Positions 10,714 to 19,997 of a stretch of DNA of 64,000 nt are shown here, one piece after another. The notes beneath the pieces were generated by a model. The model had not been told where the DNA came from. It ran no database searches and was given only the letters and a program-made list of their open reading frames with translations. The first letter of the stretch is position 1; the number at the start of each line of letters is the position of its first letter. The DNA lies in NCBI RefSeq assembly GCF_001468395.1, contig NZ_LNSG01000005.1, positions 124,001 through 188,000 of the forward strand, given 5' to 3'. The DNA is from Sphingopyxis sp. H073 (GTDB lineage Bacteria; Pseudomonadota; Alphaproteobacteria; Sphingomonadales; Sphingomonadaceae). The position numbers and the translations under genes are program-made.

Positions 10714-12087
10714 ATGCCCCGCAATCACGACATCGCCGAACTGCGCCGCCTCGACGTCGCGCACCATCTTCCCGCGCAGGCCGACTGGGCCGAAATCGAA
10801 CGGCTGGGCGGCAGCCGGATCATCACCCATGCCGAGGGATGTTATATTACCGACGGTGATGGCCATCGCATTCTCGACGGCATGGCGGGCCTGTGGTGCG
10901 TCAACGTCGGCTATGGTCGCGAGGAGCTGGTCGAGGCGGCTGCGGCGCAAATGCGCGAGCTGCCCTTCTACAACACTTTCTTCAAGACCGCGACGCCGCC
11001 GACGGTGACGTTGGCGGCAAAGATCGCCAGCCTGACGCAGAACCGCCTGCCGCATGTCTTCTTCAACGCCTCGGGCAGCGAAGCGAACGACACTGTCTTC
11101 CGTATGGTGCGCCACTATTGGAAGCTCAAGGGCGAGCCCAAGCGCACCGTCTTCATTAGCCGCTGGAACGCTTATCATGGCTCGACCGTCGCGGGCGTCT
11201 CGCTCGGCGGCATGAAGGCGATGCATGTGCAGGGCGACCTGCCGATTCCCGGCGTCGAGCATGTTCGCCAACCCTATGCTTTCAATGAAGGCCAAGGGAT
11301 GACCGAGGAAGAGTTCTGCGACGCCTGCGTGCAGGCGATCGAGGACAAGATCCTCGAGGTCGGCCCCGAAAATTGCGCCGCCTTCATCGGCGAGCCGGTG
11401 CAGGGCGCGGGCGGCGTGATTATTCCGCCCAAGGGTTATTGGCCGAAGGTTGAGGCGGTGGTGCGCAAATATGGCTTGCTGCTCGTCGCCGACGAAGTGA
11501 TCTGCGGCTTCGGCCGCACGGGCAAGATGTGGGGGCATGAGACGATGGGCTTCTCGCCCGACCTGATGCCAATGGCGAAGGGGCTGTCGTCTGGTTACCT
11601 GCCGATCTCGGCGACCGCGGTCGCGAGCCATGTTGTCGATGTCCTTAAGACCGGCGGCGATTTCGTTCACGGCTTCACCTACTCGGGCCACCCGGTCGCA
11701 GCGGCGGTCGCGCTCAAGAATATCGAGATCATCGAGCGCGAAGGCCTGGTCGAGCGCACCGGCAGCGTCACGGGGCCGCATCTGGCGAAGGCACTCGCGA
11801 CGCTGAACGACCACCCGCTTGTCGGCGAGACGCGCTCGGTCGGCCTGCTCGGCGCAGTCGAGATCGTTGCGGACAAGGAAACCCGTGGGCGCTTCGGCGG
11901 CGCGGAAGGGACGGCGGGACCGATGGCGCGCGACGCCTGCATCGCCAATGGCCTCATGGTGCGCGGCATCCGCGACAGCCTGGTCATGTGCCCGCCGCTG
12001 ATCATCACCACCGAACAGATCGACGAGATGGTTGCTATCATCCGCAAATCTCTGGATGAGGTGATGCCGAAGCTCCGCGCGCTTTAA
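10714..12087 (+). CDS. Class III aminotransferase, probable putrescine/polyamine-pyruvate aminotransferase
   Basis: This is a PLP-dependent omega-aminotransferase of 457 residues. DGMAGLWCVNVGYGR near the N-terminus and FFNASGSEANDTVFRM are typical of the SpuC-like (putrescine or GABA with pyruvate) branch. The Schiff-base lysine is Lys289 in PMAKGLSSGYLP, and the aspartate holding the PLP ring nitrogen is in LLVADEVICGFGRTG. The ATG at 10714 sits eight bases after AGGAG; a TTG three bases earlier is less likely. The exact amine substrate is inferred from the neighbours, not visible in sequence. Confidence 0.9.
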   Translation: MPRNHDIAELRRLDVAHHLPAQADWAEIERLGGSRIITHAEGCYITDGDGHRILDGMAGLWCVNVGYGREELVEAAAAQMRELPFYNTFFKTATPPTVTLAAKIASLTQNRLPHVFFNASGSEANDTVFRMVRHYWKLKGEPKRTVFISRWNAYHGSTVAGVSLGGMKAMHVQGDLPIPGVEHVRQPYAFNEGQGMTEEEFCDACVQAIEDKILEVGPENCAAFIGEPVQGAGGVIIPPKGYWPKVEAVVRKYGLLLVADEVICGFGRTGKMWGHETMGFSPDLMPMAKGLSSGYLPISATAVASHVVDVLKTGGDFVHGFTYSGHPVAAAVALKNIEIIEREGLVERTGSVTGPHLAKALATLNDHPLVGETRSVGLLGAVEIVADKETRGRFGGAEGTAGPMARDACIANGLMVRGIRDSLVMCPPLIITTEQIDEMVAIIRKSLDEVMPKLRAL

Positions 12088-12107
12088 CAAAGGAAGAAAT
12101 CTCTCCC

Positions 12108-13046
12108 ATGCCTTCCGGCCTATTTGCCCTGCTCGACGACGTCGCCACCATCGCAAAGGTGGCGGCCGCGAGCATCGACGACGTCGGCGCCGCGGCGTCG
12201 AAGGCGGGGGTCAAGGCGGCGGGGGTCGTGGTCGACGATACCGCGGTAACGCCGCGCTATGTCACCGGCTTCACCCCCGACCGCGAACTGCCGATCATCT
12301 GGCGGATCACCAAGGGATCGATCTTCAACAAGCTGGTGCTGATCCTGCCCGCGCTGCTGTTGCTGTCGACCTTCGTGCCTTGGGCGATCACGCCGCTGCT
12401 GATGATCGGCGGCGCCTATCTCTGCTTCGAGGGCGCCGAAAAGGTGCTCCACTCGTTGCAGGAGGACAAGACGAGCCTGGCCGAAGACGCCGAGATCGTC
12501 GCCGACAAGGATCATGAAGAGACGATGGTGAAGGGCGCGGTGCGCACCGATTTCATCCTCTCGGCCGAGATCATGGTGATCGCGCTCAACGAGGTGCTCG
12601 ACGAGCATCTGGTCATGCGCGGCGCGACGCTGGCGCTTGTCGCGGTGCTGATTACCGTAGCGGTCTATGGCGTCGTCGGACTGATCGTGAAGATGGACGA
12701 CATCGGCCTCCATATGGCTAAGGAGGGCAACAAAGCGCGGCAGGCGATCGGGCGCGGGCTCGTGGCCCTGATGCCCAAGCTGCTCGCGACGTTGGCGACG
12801 ATCGGGACCGCCGCGATGCTCTGGGTCGGCGGGCAGATCGTGCTCCACGGCCTCGACGAATATCATATCGGAGGGATCGGTCACTGGCTGCACGACACGG
12901 CGCATGCGATCGGCGGCGGTCTCCCGGTCGCGGGGCTGTGGGAGTGGCTGATCAACGCCGGCGGCGCGGGCTTGTTCGGCTTATTGCTCGGCGGGCTGAT
13001 CGTCGGCGGGCTGCACTTCCTTCCAGGCAAGAAGGCGGCTCATTAA
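12108..13046 (+). CDS. DUF808 family membrane protein (YedI-like)
   Basis: This 312-residue protein matches DUF808. The N-terminus PSGLFALLDDVATIAKVAA, then DDVGAAASKAGVKAAGVVVD and the VTPRYVTGF segment are diagnostic. Four to five membrane segments follow, with a glycine-rich C-terminal pair. The family is widespread and its function is not established. It begins 20 bases after the aminotransferase, with AAAGGAAG as ribosome site, so it may be co-transcribed. It ends facing the leftward potG gene with a REP pair between them. Confidence 0.9.
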   Translation: MPSGLFALLDDVATIAKVAAASIDDVGAAASKAGVKAAGVVVDDTAVTPRYVTGFTPDRELPIIWRITKGSIFNKLVLILPALLLLSTFVPWAITPLLMIGGAYLCFEGAEKVLHSLQEDKTSLAEDAEIVADKDHEETMVKGAVRTDFILSAEIMVIALNEVLDEHLVMRGATLALVAVLITVAVYGVVGLIVKMDDIGLHMAKEGNKARQAIGRGLVALMPKLLATLATIGTAAMLWVGGQIVLHGLDEYHIGGIGHWLHDTAHAIGGGLPVAGLWEWLINAGGAGLFGLLLGGLIVGGLHFLPGKKAAH

Positions 13047-13051
13047 TCTCT

Positions 13052-13123
13052 TCATCCCGGACTTGATCCCGGATCCACAGCAGCACCGAAGTCATGGAAC
13101 CCGGACCAAGTCCGGGATGACGA
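13052..13123. repeat. REP-like inverted pair between convergent genes
   Basis: Two imperfect hairpins face each other: CATCCCGG-ACTTGAT-CCCGGATCC (about 13053-13076) and GGAACCCGGACCAAGTCCGGGATGACG (about 13096-13121). It sits between the stop codons of the DUF808 gene and potG and could act as a bidirectional terminator or mRNA 3' stabiliser. It belongs to the same sequence family as the elements at 22779, 23114 and 48504. Confidence 0.75.
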
Positions 13124-13145
13124 AGATTTGGAGGGGGCGGGAGGT

Positions 13146-14279
13146 CTAACCCAGCAGCACGACCGGGCTATCGGCCCGCCAGTGCATCGAGACCTTGTCG
13201 TCCCAGGTGAAATCCTCCTGGTCATGGCGCGACAGGTTGGGGCGCGAGACACGCAGGCGCGCGCCCGATTCGAGCAATATGTCGTACAGGGTGATGTCGC
13301 CGAGATAGGACATGCCCTTGATGCAGCCGCGCGCGAAGTTGTGCCCGTCGGGGGCGTCCTGCGCCGCCGCGCGCACCGCCTTGCCCTCGCCGGGGACGTG
13401 GAGGTAGATTTTCTCGGGGCGCAGCGCGACCCACACATCGGCGCCGTGCGGACCGGTGACGCCGTGGTTGAGGTAAACCTTGCCCAGCCCCGGACAATCG
13501 ACCGCTGCGCGGTCGGGCTCGTCCAATGTCAGCTTGCCCTCGAAGATGTTCACCGACCCGACGAAATCGGCGACGAAGCGGTTCGCCGGATATTCGTAAA
13601 GGTCGGATGGTCCCGCAAGCTGCGACACCTCGCCCTTGTTGATCACCGCGATCCGGCTCGCCATCGACAGAGCCTCGTCCTGGTCGTGCGTCACCGTGAC
13701 GAAGGTGATGCCGACCTGGTCCTGCAGCTCCGCGAGCTCGAACTGCATCTGCGCGCGCAGTTTGGCGTCGAGCGCCGACAGCGGCTCGTCGAGCAGCAAG
13801 ACCTTGGGCCGCATGATCAGACTGCGCGCGAGCGCGACGCGCTGGCGCTGGCCGCCCGACATCTGGTCGGGCATGCGGTCCTCGAACCCGCCGAGTTTGA
13901 CGAGGTCGAGCGCCTCGGCGACGCGGTCCCTGACCTCGCCGCCCTTCACGCCCGCAATCTTCAGGCCATAGGCGACATTATCCGCAACGCTCATGTGCGG
14001 AAACACGGCATAGCTCTGGAACACCATGTTCACCGGCCGCTTGTTCGGCGGGATGCCGGCCATATCCTGCCCGTCGATCAGGATCGTGCCTTCGGTCGGC
14101 AGCTCGAACCCGGCGATCATGCGCAGCAGAGTGGTCTTGCCGCACCCCGAGGGGCCGAGCAGGACGAAGAATTCGCCGGCCAGGATATCGAGACTGACAT
14201 TATCGACCGCGGCGACCCGGCCGAAGCGCTTGGTGACATTCTGGATCTGGATGATCGGCTTTTTCGGCGCGTCGGTCAT
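13146..14279 (-). CDS. potG: Polyamine ABC transporter, ATP-binding protein
   Basis: This is the ATPase subunit of a spermidine/putrescine importer (377 residues). Walker A GPSGCGKTT is at 42-50, the Q-loop VFQSYAVFPHM at 87-96, the signature MSGGQRQRVALARSL at 140-154 and Walker B LLLDEPLSALD at 161-171. A C-terminal TOBE region (ALRPEKIYL and after) is typical of PotA/PotG. It is the last gene of the leftward polyamine operon, starting two bases after the potI stop. Assignment to PotG rather than PotA rests on the neighbouring PotF-, PotH- and PotI-like genes. Confidence 0.93.
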   Translation of the reverse strand: MTDAPKKPIIQIQNVTKRFGRVAAVDNVSLDILAGEFFVLLGPSGCGKTTLLRMIAGFELPTEGTILIDGQDMAGIPPNKRPVNMVFQSYAVFPHMSVADNVAYGLKIAGVKGGEVRDRVAEALDLVKLGGFEDRMPDQMSGGQRQRVALARSLIMRPKVLLLDEPLSALDAKLRAQMQFELAELQDQVGITFVTVTHDQDEALSMASRIAVINKGEVSQLAGPSDLYEYPANRFVADFVGSVNIFEGKLTLDEPDRAAVDCPGLGKVYLNHGVTGPHGADVWVALRPEKIYLHVPGEGKAVRAAAQDAPDGHNFARGCIKGMSYLGDITLYDILLESGARLRVSRPNLSRHDQEDFTWDDKVSMHWRADSPVVLLG

Positions 14280-14281
14280 GG

Positions 14282-15127
14282 TCAGTGGGTTTCCGCGATG
14301 GCCTTTACGCCCTGAAGCTTTAGGGCGACGGCGGTCAGAACGATGGTGAGAAGAATGAGCAGGGTCGAGGCGGCATTGACCTCGGGCGTCACGGAGAAGC
14401 GCACCATCGAATAGACCTTCACCGGGAAGGTGATCGTGTCAGGCCCGCTGGTGAAATAGGTGATGACGAAATCATCGAGGCTCAGAGTGAAGGACAGCAG
14501 CGCCCCCGCGACGAGCGCCGGCTTCATATGCGGGATCAGCACGTCGCGGAACACCCCCCATTCGCCCGCGCCGAGATCCTTCGCGGCCTCCTCCTGCTCG
14601 CGGTTGAAGCTCGCGAGGCGCGAGCGCACAACCATCGTCACGAAGGGGAAACAGAAGGTGATGTGCGCGATGATGATCGCGCCGAGGTTGAACGGCCAGA
14701 TGAGGTCGGTCGGCCATTCGAGCCACTTTGCGAAGAAGATCAGGAAGGCGACCCCCATGCAGATTTCGGGAACGATGATCGGCAGCGAGATCGTTCCGTC
14801 GACCGCGCCCTTCAGCGGGAAGCGAAAGCGCCAGAGCATGACCGCGGCGACCGCGCCGAGGATCAGGCTGGCGATCGTCGCAAGCGCCGCGATCGTCAGC
14901 GAATTGACCAGCGCCTCGACCAGCACGTCGTTGCCGAGCGCCTTCTCGTAATATTTCGTCGTGAAGCCGCGCCACACGACATTGCGCTTGCTGTCGTTGA
15001 AGCTGAAGATCATCAGCACGATCAGCGGCGCATAGAGGAACAGCATCACCAGCCCGACCCACGCGCGCATCCACAGGGTGCGGCTATATTCGAGCGGTGC
15101 GAGCGGCGTGCGGGCGAACAGGGCCAT
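14282..15127 (-). CDS. potI: Polyamine ABC transporter permease (PotI/PotC type)
   Basis: This inner-membrane permease has 281 residues and six predicted helices. It has LYAPLIVLMIFSFNDSKRNVVWRGFT, the exact style of PotC/PotI N-termini, and the EAAKDLGAGEWGVFRDVLIP coupling loop that docks on the ATPase. Its ATG overlaps the stop of the upstream permease gene by one base (TGATG), and potG follows at once. It forms a heterodimer with the other permease. Confidence 0.94.
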   Translation of the reverse strand: MALFARTPLAPLEYSRTLWMRAWVGLVMLFLYAPLIVLMIFSFNDSKRNVVWRGFTTKYYEKALGNDVLVEALVNSLTIAALATIASLILGAVAAVMLWRFRFPLKGAVDGTISLPIIVPEICMGVAFLIFFAKWLEWPTDLIWPFNLGAIIIAHITFCFPFVTMVVRSRLASFNREQEEAAKDLGAGEWGVFRDVLIPHMKPALVAGALLSFTLSLDDFVITYFTSGPDTITFPVKVYSMVRFSVTPEVNAASTLLILLTIVLTAVALKLQGVKAIAETH

Positions 15128-16032
15128 CAGCGAACCTCCGGCACTTTCTTGCGCATCGCCTGCAGCGCAATCAGGATGAACATGGCGTAGATGAGGATGA
15201 AGGAGAGCGCGGCGCCGAAGGGCCAGTCATTCGCCTTCTTGAACTGGCGCTCGATGACGTTGGCGATCATCTGGCTGTCGGTCCCGCCCATTAGGTCGGG
15301 GGTCAGATAGGCGCCGAGCGCCGGGATCAGCGTGATCATCACCCCCGCGACGATGCCGGGCGCGGCGAGCGGCACGACGATGCGCATGATGGTGCGGAAA
15401 TGTCCGGCGCCGAGGTCGAGGCTGGCCTCGATCAGGCTGCGGTCGAGCCGGTCGAGCGCCGCGTAAAGCGGCAGGACCATGAAGGGCAGGTGGACATAGA
15501 CGAGCCCGAAGACGACCGCGAAATTGTTGAAGAGGAGTTGGACCGGCTCCCACGTCGGCAGCGGCTGCAACCCGACGAGCGTCTTGAACCAGCTCGCGCC
15601 GCCCCACAGCGTCTCGAGCCCCTTGTTCGCGAAGCCCTGGCTGCCGAGCAGCATCATCAGCGCATAGGTGCGGATCAGCAAATTGGTCCAGAAGGGCAGC
15701 ATGACGCCGAGGAGCAGCCAAGGCCGCCATTTCTCGCTTGCGAAGGTGATCGCCATTGCAACCGGGAAGCCGATGATCAGGCAGATCAGCGTGACCAGTG
15801 CCGCGACCGCGAAACTCTTTCCGAAGATACTGAGATAGAGATATTCGGTCGCGCGCTTGTAATTTTCGAGCGTTCCCGAAAATTCGATTTCGGTCAGTCC
15901 CTTGTTCTCGCCGAAGCTGTAGAACCAGACGATCGCCATCGGGATGACGAAGAAGAGCAGAGTCCAGAGCAGGGTCGGCAACGAAACCGCCGCGAAGACC
16001 CGCTTGTTTGCTTTCCAGTCCTGCTCCGCCAT
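15127..16032 (-). CDS. potH: Polyamine ABC transporter permease (PotH/PotB type)
   Basis: This 301-residue permease has six predicted helices. LPTLLWTLLFFVIPMAIVWFYSF is the first segment, and IEASLDLGAGHFRTIMRIVVPL is the coupling loop. NLLIRTYALMMLLG is the conserved PotB/PotH motif. It lies between the binding-protein gene (23 bases upstream) and potI (one-base overlap), completing a SBP - permease - permease - ATPase set in transcription order. Confidence 0.94.
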   Translation of the reverse strand: MAEQDWKANKRVFAAVSLPTLLWTLLFFVIPMAIVWFYSFGENKGLTEIEFSGTLENYKRATEYLYLSIFGKSFAVAALVTLICLIIGFPVAMAITFASEKWRPWLLLGVMLPFWTNLLIRTYALMMLLGSQGFANKGLETLWGGASWFKTLVGLQPLPTWEPVQLLFNNFAVVFGLVYVHLPFMVLPLYAALDRLDRSLIEASLDLGAGHFRTIMRIVVPLAAPGIVAGVMITLIPALGAYLTPDLMGGTDSQMIANVIERQFKKANDWPFGAALSFILIYAMFILIALQAMRKKVPEVR

Positions 16033-16055
16033 CCCCCATGCCCCCCTTCAGGATG

Positions 16056-17162
16056 TTACGACGCGCGAACCTTCGTGAACGCTTCCTCGTAGAGCGGCTG
16101 AAGCTTTTCGTTGAACTTCGCATATTCGCATTTCGCGAGGATATCGGCGGGCGGGAAAATGACCGGGTTGTTCTTGTACGTGTCGGGCATCAGCGCCTTC
16201 GCCGCGAGGTTCGGGGTCGGATAGAGGATCGTCTCGGTGATCTTCTTGCCCACCTCGGCATCGAGCATATAGTTGATGAAGGCGTGCGCATTCTTCGGAT
16301 GCGGCGCGCCCTTGGGAATACAGAGCGTATCCGAATTGAGCTGGCTGCCTTCCTTGGGCACGATGAAGTCGATGTCGTCGTCCTCGACCATCGCCTGCGC
16401 GATATCGCCATTATATTCGAGCACGACATCGACATCGCCCTTGAGCAACAGATCCTGTCCGTCGTCTTCGTGGAATTTCTTCACATTCGGCTTCTGCTTG
16501 ATCATCATCGCCGAGATTGTTTCGATGTCGGCGGGGGTCAGCGCGTTGACCGATTTACCGAGATATTTGCCGTAGAGGCGGAACATGTCGCCCGCTTCCG
16601 ACAGCCAGGCGATGCGGCCGGCATATTCGGGGCTGTCGAACAGCACTTTCCAGCTGTCGGGCTTCGCCTTCACTTTCGATTTGCGATAGCCGATGCCGAG
16701 GACAAGCCAGGTATAGGGAAGCGAGAATTTGCGGCCCGGATCGTAATCGACATTGATGAAGCTCGGGTCGACATTTTTGATGTTCGGAATCTGCGCGTGA
16801 TCGAGCGGCTGGAGCATGTCGGCGCGGACCATCCGCTCGACGAAGTCGTTCGAAGGCACGATCACATCGTATCCGGGGTTGCCTGCCTTGAACTTCGCGA
16901 ACAGCGTATCGTTGCTGTCGAAGAGGTCCATCGTGACCTCGACACCCGTCGATTTCTTGAAATCGTCGAGCGTCGTCTCGCCGATATAGGTGTCCCAGTT
17001 ATAGAAGTTGAGCTTGGCTTCCTCGCCGTTCGAGAGCTTTTTGCCTTCGCCCTTGCTGCACGCCGCAAGGCCGCCAAAGCTGATCCCGATGGCGGCCACC
17101 CCCATGGCCTGAAGCAGCGAGCGACGGTTGCGGCCCTGCGCGAGCAGTTCGTTCAAATCCAT
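16056..17162 (-). CDS. potF: Polyamine ABC transporter, periplasmic binding protein
   Basis: This is the substrate-binding protein of the importer (368 residues from the ATG at 17162, which follows GGGAGG). The N-terminus has twin arginines RNRRSLLQ (11-18) and a lipobox LAAC (32-35), so it is probably a membrane-anchored lipoprotein, possibly Tat-exported. KLNFYNWDTYIGETTLDDF is the typical start of the mature PotD/PotF fold, and PSNDFVERMVRADML is also characteristic. Whether it prefers putrescine or spermidine cannot be told by eye. It lies 92 bases after the GS-like gene. Confidence 0.94.
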   Translation of the reverse strand: MDLNELLAQGRNRRSLLQAMGVAAIGISFGGLAACSKGEGKKLSNGEEAKLNFYNWDTYIGETTLDDFKKSTGVEVTMDLFDSNDTLFAKFKAGNPGYDVIVPSNDFVERMVRADMLQPLDHAQIPNIKNVDPSFINVDYDPGRKFSLPYTWLVLGIGYRKSKVKAKPDSWKVLFDSPEYAGRIAWLSEAGDMFRLYGKYLGKSVNALTPADIETISAMMIKQKPNVKKFHEDDGQDLLLKGDVDVVLEYNGDIAQAMVEDDDIDFIVPKEGSQLNSDTLCIPKGAPHPKNAHAFINYMLDAEVGKKITETILYPTPNLAAKALMPDTYKNNPVIFPPADILAKCEYAKFNEKLQPLYEEAFTKVRAS

Positions 17163-17254
17163 TGACGGCCTCCCTTTTTGTGACGTCAAGCTGACTCAAT
17201 AATGTCACCTTGGGAAGAGGCTTTTTTGCGCTGCACCAACAAATTCTGGAACAT

Positions 17255-18646
17255 TCATGCGTTGCGCAGGTACCAGTCGTAATCGAGTGTCGGAACGACG
17301 CTGAAATAATTGTTCTGTTCGACGCGCTTCACGATGCTGAACATCTCGACGAACCGTGTCCCGAGATAATCGCGCATCAGGCTCGACGCCTCGAAACGGT
17401 CGACTGCGGCGAACCAGTTCGAGGGCGGCTTGTCGTCGCCGCTGTTGTCGCGTTCGTAGCCGTTGCCGACCACCGCCGCGCCGGGATCGGTGCGGGTCGT
17501 CATACCATGATGCATCCCGGCAAGGACGGCCGCGACCGCCAGATAAGGGTTGGCGTCGGCGCCGCACGCGCGATGCTCGACATGACGGCTCGCCGGCGGG
17601 CCGGCAGGGATGCGGAACGAGACGGTGCGGTTGTTGACGCCCCACGTTGGCGCGACCGGGGCATAGCTATTCGCCTTGAACCGGCGATAGCTGTTCGCGT
17701 GCGGCGCGAAGAGCGCAAAGGCATCGCCGACGGTGCCGATCATCCCGCCGATCGCGTGGCGCAGCGCGGGGGTGCCTTCCGGCTCGTCGCTCGCGAAGAT
17801 GTTGCTGCCGGTATCGTCGTTGACCGAGACGTGGATGTGCATGCCGCTGCCCGCCTGCTCGGCGAAGGGTTTGGCCATGAAGGTCGCTTCGAGCCCGTGT
17901 TGCTGTGCGGTCGCCTTGACGAGGCGCTTGTACATGATCGCATCGTCGCAGGCGCGGAGCGCGTCGGGCTTGTGGCGCAATGTGAGCTCGAACTGGCCCG
18001 GCGCGAATTCGGAGATCGCGCTTTCGAGCGGCAGGCCCTGCACGTCGGTTGCGGCGTAAAGCGCGTCGAAGAAGGGACGGAAATCGTCGAGCTCGCGCAG
18101 GCCATAGACCTCGACATTGCGCGGCGTGTCGCGGCTGTAGGCGGGGCGGGCGGGGCGGACTTTGCCGTCGCGCGCGCGGCGCGGATCGAGCAGGTAGAAT
18201 TCGAGCTCGACCGCCAGCACCGGAGTCAATCCATCGTCGGCGAAGCGGTCGATCACGCGGCCGAGGACGTGCCGCGGGTCGAGGTCGTGCGGCGTGCCGT
18301 CGAGCTCGTAGAAATCGACGAGGAACTGTGCGGCCGTGTCACCGCCCCACGGGGTGCGGACGAGGGTGCCGGGGATCGGCTTCATCGAGCGGTCGGCGTC
18401 GCCATCCTCCCAGACGAGGCCCGTTTCGACGGTGTCCTGTCCGGTGATGTCGACGACGGTGATCGAGCCGGGGAACATGCGGCCGCTATCGTAAACCGCC
18501 ATCACTTCATGCTGGCGCAGGCGCTTGCCGCGCGGAACGCCGCCCATGTCGGTGTAGATCATCTCGATCGAATCGACGTCGGGATTGGCCTGGAAGAACG
18601 CCTCGGCCTCCGAACGCGGCGCGATCACGCCCGATGATTTCGACAT
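17255..18646 (-). CDS. puuA: Glutamine synthetase family protein, probable gamma-glutamylpolyamine synthetase (copy 1)
   Basis: This 463-residue enzyme has the glutamine synthetase fold. Visible motifs are VELEFYLLDPRR (metal-binding glutamate), the nucleotide-loop region GSGMHIHVSVND, WGVNNRTVSFRIP, and RHVEHRACGADANPYLAVAAVLAG (substrate and metal side). No adenylylation-site tyrosine region typical of GlnA is evident. Enzymes of this branch ligate glutamate to putrescine or other amines using ATP (PuuA/SpuI type). It sits between the aminotransferase and potF in the same operon, with seven bases to the upstream gene. Together with copy 2 it makes two such synthetases in one operon. Confidence 0.9.
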   Translation of the reverse strand: MSKSSGVIAPRSEAEAFFQANPDVDSIEMIYTDMGGVPRGKRLRQHEVMAVYDSGRMFPGSITVVDITGQDTVETGLVWEDGDADRSMKPIPGTLVRTPWGGDTAAQFLVDFYELDGTPHDLDPRHVLGRVIDRFADDGLTPVLAVELEFYLLDPRRARDGKVRPARPAYSRDTPRNVEVYGLRELDDFRPFFDALYAATDVQGLPLESAISEFAPGQFELTLRHKPDALRACDDAIMYKRLVKATAQQHGLEATFMAKPFAEQAGSGMHIHVSVNDDTGSNIFASDEPEGTPALRHAIGGMIGTVGDAFALFAPHANSYRRFKANSYAPVAPTWGVNNRTVSFRIPAGPPASRHVEHRACGADANPYLAVAAVLAGMHHGMTTRTDPGAAVVGNGYERDNSGDDKPPSNWFAAVDRFEASSLMRDYLGTRFVEMFSIVKRVEQNNYFSVVPTLDYDWYLRNA

Positions 18647-18653
18647 CGCCCCT

Positions 18654-19997
18654 CTACTCCTTCAACGCTCTCATGCAGTCGGCGAAGGTGCCGACGAGCC
18701 GGTCGATCTGGTCGTCCGACGTGACCGGGCTCACCAACATCATATTGTGGAACGGCGCCAGCAAAATCCCGCGATTGGCAAGGAAGAGGTGGATCGCCGC
18801 CTCGAGTTCGGGATGCATCGCCGCCTTGGCTTCGCCGCCATTACGCGGCGGGGTAGGGCAGGTCAGGAATTCGACGCGGGCGCCAACCTGCGTGACGTGC
18901 CAGTCCAGCCCGGCGCCCGCGATCTCTGCTTCGAGACCCGCGACAAGGCGCGCAGCGCCGCGCAGCATGGCATCGTAGGCGGCCGGGGTGATGACATCTC
19001 CGAGCATGATATCCATTGCCGTGATCGCCAACGCATTGGCCGACAATGTGGTGCCGATCCCGCTATGGCCGGATGAGCGCGACCGGTTGAGCTCGGCCAT
19101 GCGTTCGGCAACCTCGGTGCTGAAACCATAGACGGCACAGGGAACGCCTCCGCCGATCGATTTGCCGATCACCATCAGGTCGGGCTTCGGGCCGTGCGTG
19201 AGGCTGTGGCCGCCATAGCCTGACGAAATCGTGTGCGTCTCGTCGAAGACCAGCAGCGTCCCGGTCTCGTCGCAAAGCGCGCGCAGCGTCTGCAGAAACC
19301 CCGGTGCGTCGCGGACCATGCCGACGTTGGTCATGACGGGCTCGGCGAGGACGCAGGCAATGTCGCCGCCGCGCAGCGCAGCCGCGAGCGCCGCTTCGTC
19401 GTTGAACTCGACCACCGCCGTGGTGCCGCGCAGATCGTGGACCTGTCCGACCAGACTGGCGCGCATCGCCGGCGCGCCGCCTTTCAGGTCGACGAAGGCA
19501 TCGTCGACCGCGCCGTGATAAGCGCCGTCGAAGATCAGGATCTTGCGCCGCCCGCTGATCCCGCGGCACCAGCGGATCACGGCGCGATTGGCCTCGCTGG
19601 CGGTCGTCGTGACCTGCCATTGCGGCAGGCCGAACATCGCCGCGAGCCGTTCGGACAAGGCCGCGCCGCGGTCCGTCGGGAGCATATAGCTCAACCCTTG
19701 GCCTACCTGCCTCGCCAGCGCGGCGGCAAGAGCGGGGGGCGAATGGCCGAACAGGCTCGCGGTGTCGCCGAGGCAGAAATCGTCGTAGGTCTGGCCGTCG
19801 ATGCTGGTCAGCATCGCGTCCTTCGCCGAGGCGGCGACGATCGGCACCGGGCTCGGCCAGTCCTTCATCCAGTGAAAGGGCACCGACTGGAACCAGCCGG
19901 TTGCGGAAGCATGGTGTGCGAAAGCATGCGGGTTGGCACCGCGAAACCGCTCGGTCTCGCGTTCGGCGATGCGCGCGATGGCGGCGTCGGCGATCAC
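18654..19997 (-). CDS. Class III aminotransferase in the polyamine operon
   Basis: This PLP-dependent enzyme of 447 residues is of the glutamate-1-semialdehyde aminomutase-like branch. Visible are YDDFCLGDTASLFGH, the PLP phosphate-side TTTASEANRAVIRWCR, VFDETHTISSGYGG and the Schiff-base lysine Lys279 in VIGKSIGGGVPCAVYGF. I choose GTG at 19997 because it overlaps the stop of the oxidase gene as GTGA; an in-frame upstream extension would lie 63 bases inside that gene. It is probably one of the amine or semialdehyde aminotransferases of the pathway. The substrate is not visible. Confidence 0.87.
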   Translation of the reverse strand: MIADAAIARIAERETERFRGANPHAFAHHASATGWFQSVPFHWMKDWPSPVPIVAASAKDAMLTSIDGQTYDDFCLGDTASLFGHSPPALAAALARQVGQGLSYMLPTDRGAALSERLAAMFGLPQWQVTTTASEANRAVIRWCRGISGRRKILIFDGAYHGAVDDAFVDLKGGAPAMRASLVGQVHDLRGTTAVVEFNDEAALAAALRGGDIACVLAEPVMTNVGMVRDAPGFLQTLRALCDETGTLLVFDETHTISSGYGGHSLTHGPKPDLMVIGKSIGGGVPCAVYGFSTEVAERMAELNRSRSSGHSGIGTTLSANALAITAMDIMLGDVITPAAYDAMLRGAARLVAGLEAEIAGAGLDWHVTQVGARVEFLTCPTPPRNGGEAKAAMHPELEAAIHLFLANRGILLAPFHNMMLVSPVTSDDQIDRLVGTFADCMRALKE

